A DNA stretch of 64,000 bases, taken from positions 1,302,001 to 1,366,000 of the forward strand of contig NZ_CP154826.1 in assembly GCF_039613825.1 (NCBI RefSeq). Reading direction: 5' to 3'. The position numbers were made by a program, and so were the translations under genes. Below are positions 60,629-64,000 of the stretch, in pieces. Position 1 is the stretch's first letter. Each line of letters begins with the position of its first letter. The DNA is from Diaminobutyricibacter sp. McL0608 (GTDB lineage Bacteria > Actinomycetota > Actinomycetes > Actinomycetales > Microbacteriaceae). The notes beneath the pieces are model-generated. The model was not told the origin of the DNA, did no database searches, and saw only the letters and a list, made by a program, of their open reading frames with translations.

Positions 60629-60856
60629 GCGGGAGAAGGGACGTGAACCCTCGGAGTCTAGGAAGTGCGGGAGAAGGGACGTGAACCCTCGGAGTCTAGG
60701 AAGTGCGGGAGAAGGGACGTGAACCCTCGGAGTCTAGGAAGTGCGGGAGAAGGGACGTGAACCCTCGGAGTCTAGGAAGTGCGGGAGAAGGGACGTGAAC
60801 CCTCGGAGTCTAGGAAGTGCGGGAGAAGGGACGTGAACCCTCGGAGTCTAGGAAGT
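60629..60856 (-). repeat. Six perfect 38-bp tandem repeats carrying the tRNA-Leu 3' end
   Basis: Units start at 60629, 60667, 60705, 60743, 60781 and 60819 and are identical. In the tRNA direction each contains GAGGGTTCACGTCCCTT plus CTCCCGC, which equals the last 24 bases of the adjacent tRNA (T arm and acceptor strand) except that the invariant T-loop A58 is C. A 14-base linker (ACTTCCTAGACTCC) joins the copies. The array begins directly where the tRNA ends. Bases 60615-60628 look like a decayed linker. The rest of the gap 60500-60628 shows nothing more. Confidence 0.95.
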
Positions 60857-60937
60857 GCGGGAGAAGGGACTTGAACCCTCACGCTCGAAAGCACAGGAAC
60901 CTAAATCCTGCGTGTCTGCCAATTTCACCACTCCCGC
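60856..60937 (-). tRNA. tRNA-Leu (TAG)
   Basis: Read on the minus strand, 82 bases begin GCGGGAGTGG and end CTCCCGCA. The acceptor stem pairs in all seven positions. The loop TTTAGGT gives the anticodon TAG, reading CUA/CUG-type codons. A long variable arm (TGCTTTCGAGCG region) fits class II leucine tRNA. The T-loop is TTCAAGT. CCA is not encoded. It is followed downstream by the tandem repeats made from its own 3' end. Confidence 0.95.
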
Positions 60938-60976
60938 TGACGCGGTAACAGGTTACCGTGTCATGCCTTCAGCGAA

Positions 60977-62011
60977 TCACGCCATCAGGTCGGCGACGAG
61001 CGGCCTCACGCGGGTGCCGTAGAGCTCGATGGCCTTCATCAGGTGGTCGTGGCCGAGCGTTCCGTTGCTGATCTTGAGGTCGAAGCGCGACAGCCCGAGA
61101 CCCTTGGCGGCGTAGGCGATCTTGCGGGCGACCGTCTCCGGGGATCCCACGACCAGCGCGCCGTCCTCGCCGGCTTCGTGTTCGAAGCGGGCCCGGGTCG
61201 CCGGTGGCCAGCCGCGTTCGCGTCCGATCCGGTTGGTCATCGTCTCGTAGTGCGGCCAGAGGATCTCCTTGGCCTCCTCGTCGGTCTCCGCGATGAAGCC
61301 GGGGGAGTGCACGCCGATCGGAAGGCCGGGCTCCCGGCCGAACTGCTCGAGTGCGCGCTGGTAGAGCTCGGTGAGCGGCTGGAAGCGCATGGGTCCTCCA
61401 CCGATGATCGCGAGCATCAGGGGCAGACCGTAGTGCGCTGCCCGAACCACCGATTCCGGGCTGCCGCCGACGCCCACCCACGTCTTCAGCGGACCGTTGT
61501 CGAGCTTCGGATAGACGTTCTGGTTCTCGAGCGACGCCCGCAGTCGTCCGGTCCAGGTGATGGGCTCTTCCTTGAGGAGTTCGGCGAAGAGGTTGAGCTT
61601 CTCCTCGAAGAGCTCCTCGTACTGGGTGAGGTCGAATCCGAAGAGCGGGAACGACTCGATGAACGATCCGCGCCCGAGGATGACTTCGGCGCGACCGCCG
61701 GAGACCCCGTCGAGGGTCGCGAACCGTTCGAAGACCCGCACCGGGTCGTCGGAGCTCAGAACCGTGACGGCGGTGCCGAGGTGGATGTTCTTGGTGCGTC
61801 CTGCGATCGCGCCGAGCACGATCTCCGGCGCGGACACGGCGAAGTCCTTTCGGTGGTGTTCGCCGATGCCGATGAAGTCGAGTCCCACCTCGTCGGCGAG
61901 CACCCCTTCGTCGACCACGTTGCGCAGCACCTGGCCGTAGCCGAGCGGTTGCCCGTCGGGTCCCTCGGTGACGTCTCCGAAGGTGTCGATTCCGAGTTCG
62001 AGTGTGGCCAT
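60977..62011 (-). CDS. LLM-class flavin-dependent oxidoreductase
   Basis: 344 residues. The bacterial luciferase-like fold shows ELGIDTFGD, DFIGIGEHHRKDFAVSAPEIVLGAIAGRT, HLGTAVTVLSSDDPVRVFERFATLDGVSGGRAEVILGRGSF and, near the end, VVGSPETVARKI. This is the TIM-barrel FMN or F420-using monooxygenase/reductase family. Substrate unknown. No operon partner overlaps; the MFS transporter lies upstream on the same strand with 75 bases between. Confidence 0.88.
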   Translation of the reverse strand: MATLELGIDTFGDVTEGPDGQPLGYGQVLRNVVDEGVLADEVGLDFIGIGEHHRKDFAVSAPEIVLGAIAGRTKNIHLGTAVTVLSSDDPVRVFERFATLDGVSGGRAEVILGRGSFIESFPLFGFDLTQYEELFEEKLNLFAELLKEEPITWTGRLRASLENQNVYPKLDNGPLKTWVGVGGSPESVVRAAHYGLPLMLAIIGGGPMRFQPLTELYQRALEQFGREPGLPIGVHSPGFIAETDEEAKEILWPHYETMTNRIGRERGWPPATRARFEHEAGEDGALVVGSPETVARKIAYAAKGLGLSRFDLKISNGTLGHDHLMKAIELYGTRVRPLVADLMA

Positions 62012-62086
62012 GGTCGCAGTCCTGTTTCTGTGTATGCGTTTGCATGCATCACAACCGGCGCGGATGCGCGCCTATTCCTGCTCAGG

Positions 62087-63358
62087 TTATTCGGTGCGCG
62101 GGTGGCGGGACCGGGGGACGTAGCGAGGGATGAAGCGCGCGAGCAGGACGGCCCCGGCCAGCCCCACGAATCCCAGTACTCCGCTCGCGAACGCGATGGA
62201 GACGACGGCGGTGAGGAGTGACACCACGAGGGGCGCGATCGCCGAGCCGGCGTCGCCGGAGAAGCGCCAGGCTCCGAGGAACGGGGCCGGCTGGTCCTTC
62301 GGCGCGAGGTCCGCTCCGAGTGTCATGAGGATTCCGCTGCCGACACCGTTCGCGAGGGAGAGGAACATCGAGACCGCGACGTACCAGCCGACGTTGGTGG
62401 GCAGGTCGTGCGTGAAGGCGAGGACGAGGAACCCGAGTCCGAGGCCGACCATGGACGGGATCGCACTCCACATCCGGCCGAACCGGTCCATGATCTGGCC
62501 GCTCGAATAGAAGAGGGCGAAGTCGATGGCGCCCGCGATCCCGATGATGAGTGCTGTGTTGCTCTCGCTGATGCCGATGCTGACGGCCCACAGCGGCATC
62601 AGCACAGTGCGGGCCGACCGGAGCGCGGCTATGAGCGCGATACCCGTGCCCATCCGCGCGAGCACGGACCGGTAGGACCAGATCGTGCGGAAGAGTCCCT
62701 GCGTGCGCTCGGCCGCATCCTCTTCTCCCTCGCTCCGGCTGATGCCGTCGGCGCCGACGTCCATCGTCGGCGCGCCGAACATCTTCTCCGGATCGGGAAG
62801 AACTATGAGCACGATGACAGAGCCCAGGCAGCTGACGATGAAGATCCAGAAGACGGACTGGGTGCTCCCGGTGAGCTGGATGACGACGGATGCGATCAGC
62901 GGCCCGATGAACCATCCTGCCCGGAAGACTCCACCGAGCGTGGACAGCGCCCTCGCGCGGTACTTCACCGGCACATACGACGTCATGAATGCGTGGCGTG
63001 CCAGGGCGAACACGGCGGTCGCGAGTCCCACGACGAAAATGCCGATCGTGAGCACCAGGGGGTTGGGAGCGACCAGGCACACGATGACTCCGGCGATCGC
63101 CACCAGGGCGGCCCAGATCATCGAGGTGCGCTCGCCGAATCGGCTGACGACCCATCCACTGGGAATGTCTCCGACGAGTTCGCCGACCATGATCATCGAG
63201 GCGATGAAACCGGCGAGTGCGAGGCTCGCCCCGAGGTTGTTCGCAGCGATGGGGATGATCGGAATGATCGCGCCTTCACCGACTGAGAAGAGCAGTGTCG
63301 GCAGGAAGGCGGCCAGAGCGACATCGCGGAAACTGAAGGCGCGCTCTTCGATAGTCAT
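62087..63358 (-). CDS. Major facilitator superfamily transporter
   Basis: 423 residues with twelve hydrophobic segments. The loop between spans 2 and 3 has the MFS signature-like VVSRFGERTSMIW (usually GxLaDRxGRR), and the equivalent in the second half is SSGQIMDRFGRMWSAI. A long cytoplasmic loop (DPEKMFGAPTMDVGADGISRSEGEEDAAER) lies in the middle. It resembles drug exporters of 12 spans, but cargo cannot be told. Basic C-terminus. It is divergent from prfB. Confidence 0.88.
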   Translation of the reverse strand: MTIEERAFSFRDVALAAFLPTLLFSVGEGAIIPIIPIAANNLGASLALAGFIASMIMVGELVGDIPSGWVVSRFGERTSMIWAALVAIAGVIVCLVAPNPLVLTIGIFVVGLATAVFALARHAFMTSYVPVKYRARALSTLGGVFRAGWFIGPLIASVVIQLTGSTQSVFWIFIVSCLGSVIVLIVLPDPEKMFGAPTMDVGADGISRSEGEEDAAERTQGLFRTIWSYRSVLARMGTGIALIAALRSARTVLMPLWAVSIGISESNTALIIGIAGAIDFALFYSSGQIMDRFGRMWSAIPSMVGLGLGFLVLAFTHDLPTNVGWYVAVSMFLSLANGVGSGILMTLGADLAPKDQPAPFLGAWRFSGDAGSAIAPLVVSLLTAVVSIAFASGVLGFVGLAGAVLLARFIPRYVPRSRHPRTE

Positions 63359-63434
63359 TGGTTAAGACACTACAACTATCGTGCCGGATACTCGGGGCCG
63401 GCCGCCGGACGCAGAACGGTAGGCTGGAATCGTC

Positions 63435-64000
63435 ATGATTGAACTTGATCTCTCGCAGCAGATCGCCGAGCTGCGCTCCACCTTCGGCGACATCCGAGCC
63501 GTCGTCAATGTCGACAAGCTCACCGAGGAGATCGCACGCCTCAACGAAGAAGCCGGTGCGCCCGATCTGTGGGACGACACCGAGCACGCCCAGCAGGTCA
63601 CCAGTGCGCTCAGCCATCGGCAGACCGAGCTCGCCCGCATCACGAGCATCGAGCAGCGTCTCGACGACCTCGAGGTCCTGGTCGAGCTCGCGACCGACGG
63701 CGAGGGCGACGCACAGTCGGCCGATGAGGCACGCGCAGAGCTTCAATCCCTCCAGAAGAATCTGGGCGACCTCGAGGTGCAGACGCTCTTGAGCGGTGAA
63801 TACGATCCTCGTGCGGCCGTCGTCACCATCCGTGCCGGGGCCGGCGGGGTGGATGCCGCCGACTTCGCCGAGATGCTGCTGCGGATGTACCTGCGCTGGG
63901 CGGAACAGCACAAGTATTCGACGACCGTCCTCGACACCAGCTACGCCGAAGAGGCCGGTATCAAGTCCGCGACGTTCGAAGTGGATGCGCCATACGCCTT
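63435..64000 (+). CDS. prfB: Peptide chain release factor 2, 3'-truncated by the window edge
   Basis: The first 188 residues are visible, starting ATG ATT GAA CTT. RF2 features: [43 protein letters not shown], and [28 protein letters not shown]. The GGQ and SPF motifs lie beyond the window. There is no in-frame stop near codon 25, so the programmed frameshift used by many bacteria to control RF2 is missing, as is usual in actinobacteria. TAGGCT 9 bases before the ATG may be a -10. Confidence 0.93.
   Translation, partial: MIELDLSQQIAELRSTFGDIRAVVNVDKLTEEIARLNEEAGAPDLWDDTEHAQQVTSALSHRQTELARITSIEQRLDDLEVLVELATDGEGDAQSADEARAELQSLQKNLGDLEVQTLLSGEYDPRAAVVTIRAGAGGVDAADFAEMLLRMYLRWAEQHKYSTTVLDTSYAEEAGIKSATFEVDAPYA

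Noticed and set aside
60629-60856. CRISPR array made of 38-bp repeats
   Set aside because: The units are contiguous and identical with no spacers, and they match the 3' end of the adjacent tRNA; no cas gene is near.
60856-60937. Integrated mobile element at the tRNA-Leu
   Set aside because: The repeats look like att-type tRNA ends, but no integrase, phage or plasmid gene lies within the window on either side. Kept only as one explanation of the array.
63435-63560. Programmed frameshift in prfB
   Set aside because: The frame is continuous from ATG on; there is no CTTTGAC-type site.

Overview
The window is high-GC DNA, densely packed with genes that often overlap by 4 bases and often start with GTG. 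Gene content and order point to an actinobacterium, most likely of the family Microbacteriaceae (Leifsonia-like). Indicators are the DUF3107, DUF3039, DUF1003 and UPF0182 proteins, the AdnAB helicase-nuclease pair, a Mrp protein without the CxxC motif, and an order of genes from a DEAD-box helicase to UPF0182 (8.4-28.3 kb) that resembles the Mycobacterium tuberculosis Rv3211-Rv3193c region as I remember it. No phage or insertion sequence was seen. Many start codons have a TAnnnT hexamer 6-7 bases upstream and no Shine-Dalgarno sequence, as expected for leaderless mRNAs.

Layout. 0-10 kb: end of a PLP decarboxylase-like gene; mrp, a DUF1003 protein and a soluble MgtE-N/CBS protein (minus strand); a stress-type membrane protein; Xaa-Pro aminopeptidase; a PHP phosphoesterase; a secreted coiled-coil/lysozyme-like protein; a DEAD-box RNA helicase. 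10-28.3 kb: ferritin-like protein, DUF3107, adnA-adnB, a kinase-fold protein lacking its catalytic residues, nudC interrupted by a one-base frameshift, a UvrD2-type helicase, a ThiF/cyclodehydratase-like protein, a DUF2342 zincin, a PDZ-Lon protease and UPF0182. 28.3-31.6 kb: two ROK regulators around a lone domain resembling the C-terminal part of GH3 enzymes. 31.6-33.6 kb: small membrane and PASTA proteins, a Nudix hydrolase and initiator tRNA-fMet.

33.7-41.1 kb is the most unusual protein-coding stretch: eight genes on the plus strand, nearly all overlapping by 4 bases. They encode a response regulator fused to a PIG-L deacetylase, an ATP-grasp ligase, a PHP hydrolase, a processive family-2 glycosyltransferase, a 46-residue membrane protein, a single-domain response regulator, a PAS sensor kinase and a nitrilase-type amidase. 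I read it as a phosphorelay-controlled surface-glycan synthesis and modification system. An aminotransferase (minus) and an HtrA protease (plus) follow.

44.3-51.2 kb holds a probable cell-surface glycopolymer cluster: two glycosyltransferases, a CDP-alcohol phosphatidyltransferase, a Wzm/Wzt-type ABC exporter and a LicC-like nucleotidyltransferase, with a small XRE regulator and two unknown proteins between. 51.5-54.9 kb is an ABC transporter whose ATPase carries about 365 residues of repetitive Ala/Pro/Glu-rich sequence. 54.9-60.5 kb is housekeeping: DUF3039, pncB, murI, rph, rdgB, a CDF metal exporter and a DedA protein.

60.6-60.9 kb contains tRNA-Leu(TAG) followed, in its direction of transcription, by six perfect 38-bp tandem repeats. 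Each carries the last 24 bases of that tRNA with one T-loop change. It resembles in plan, not in sequence, the rtT repeats of the E. coli tyrT operon. The window closes with a flavin-dependent oxidoreductase, an MFS transporter and the start of prfB.
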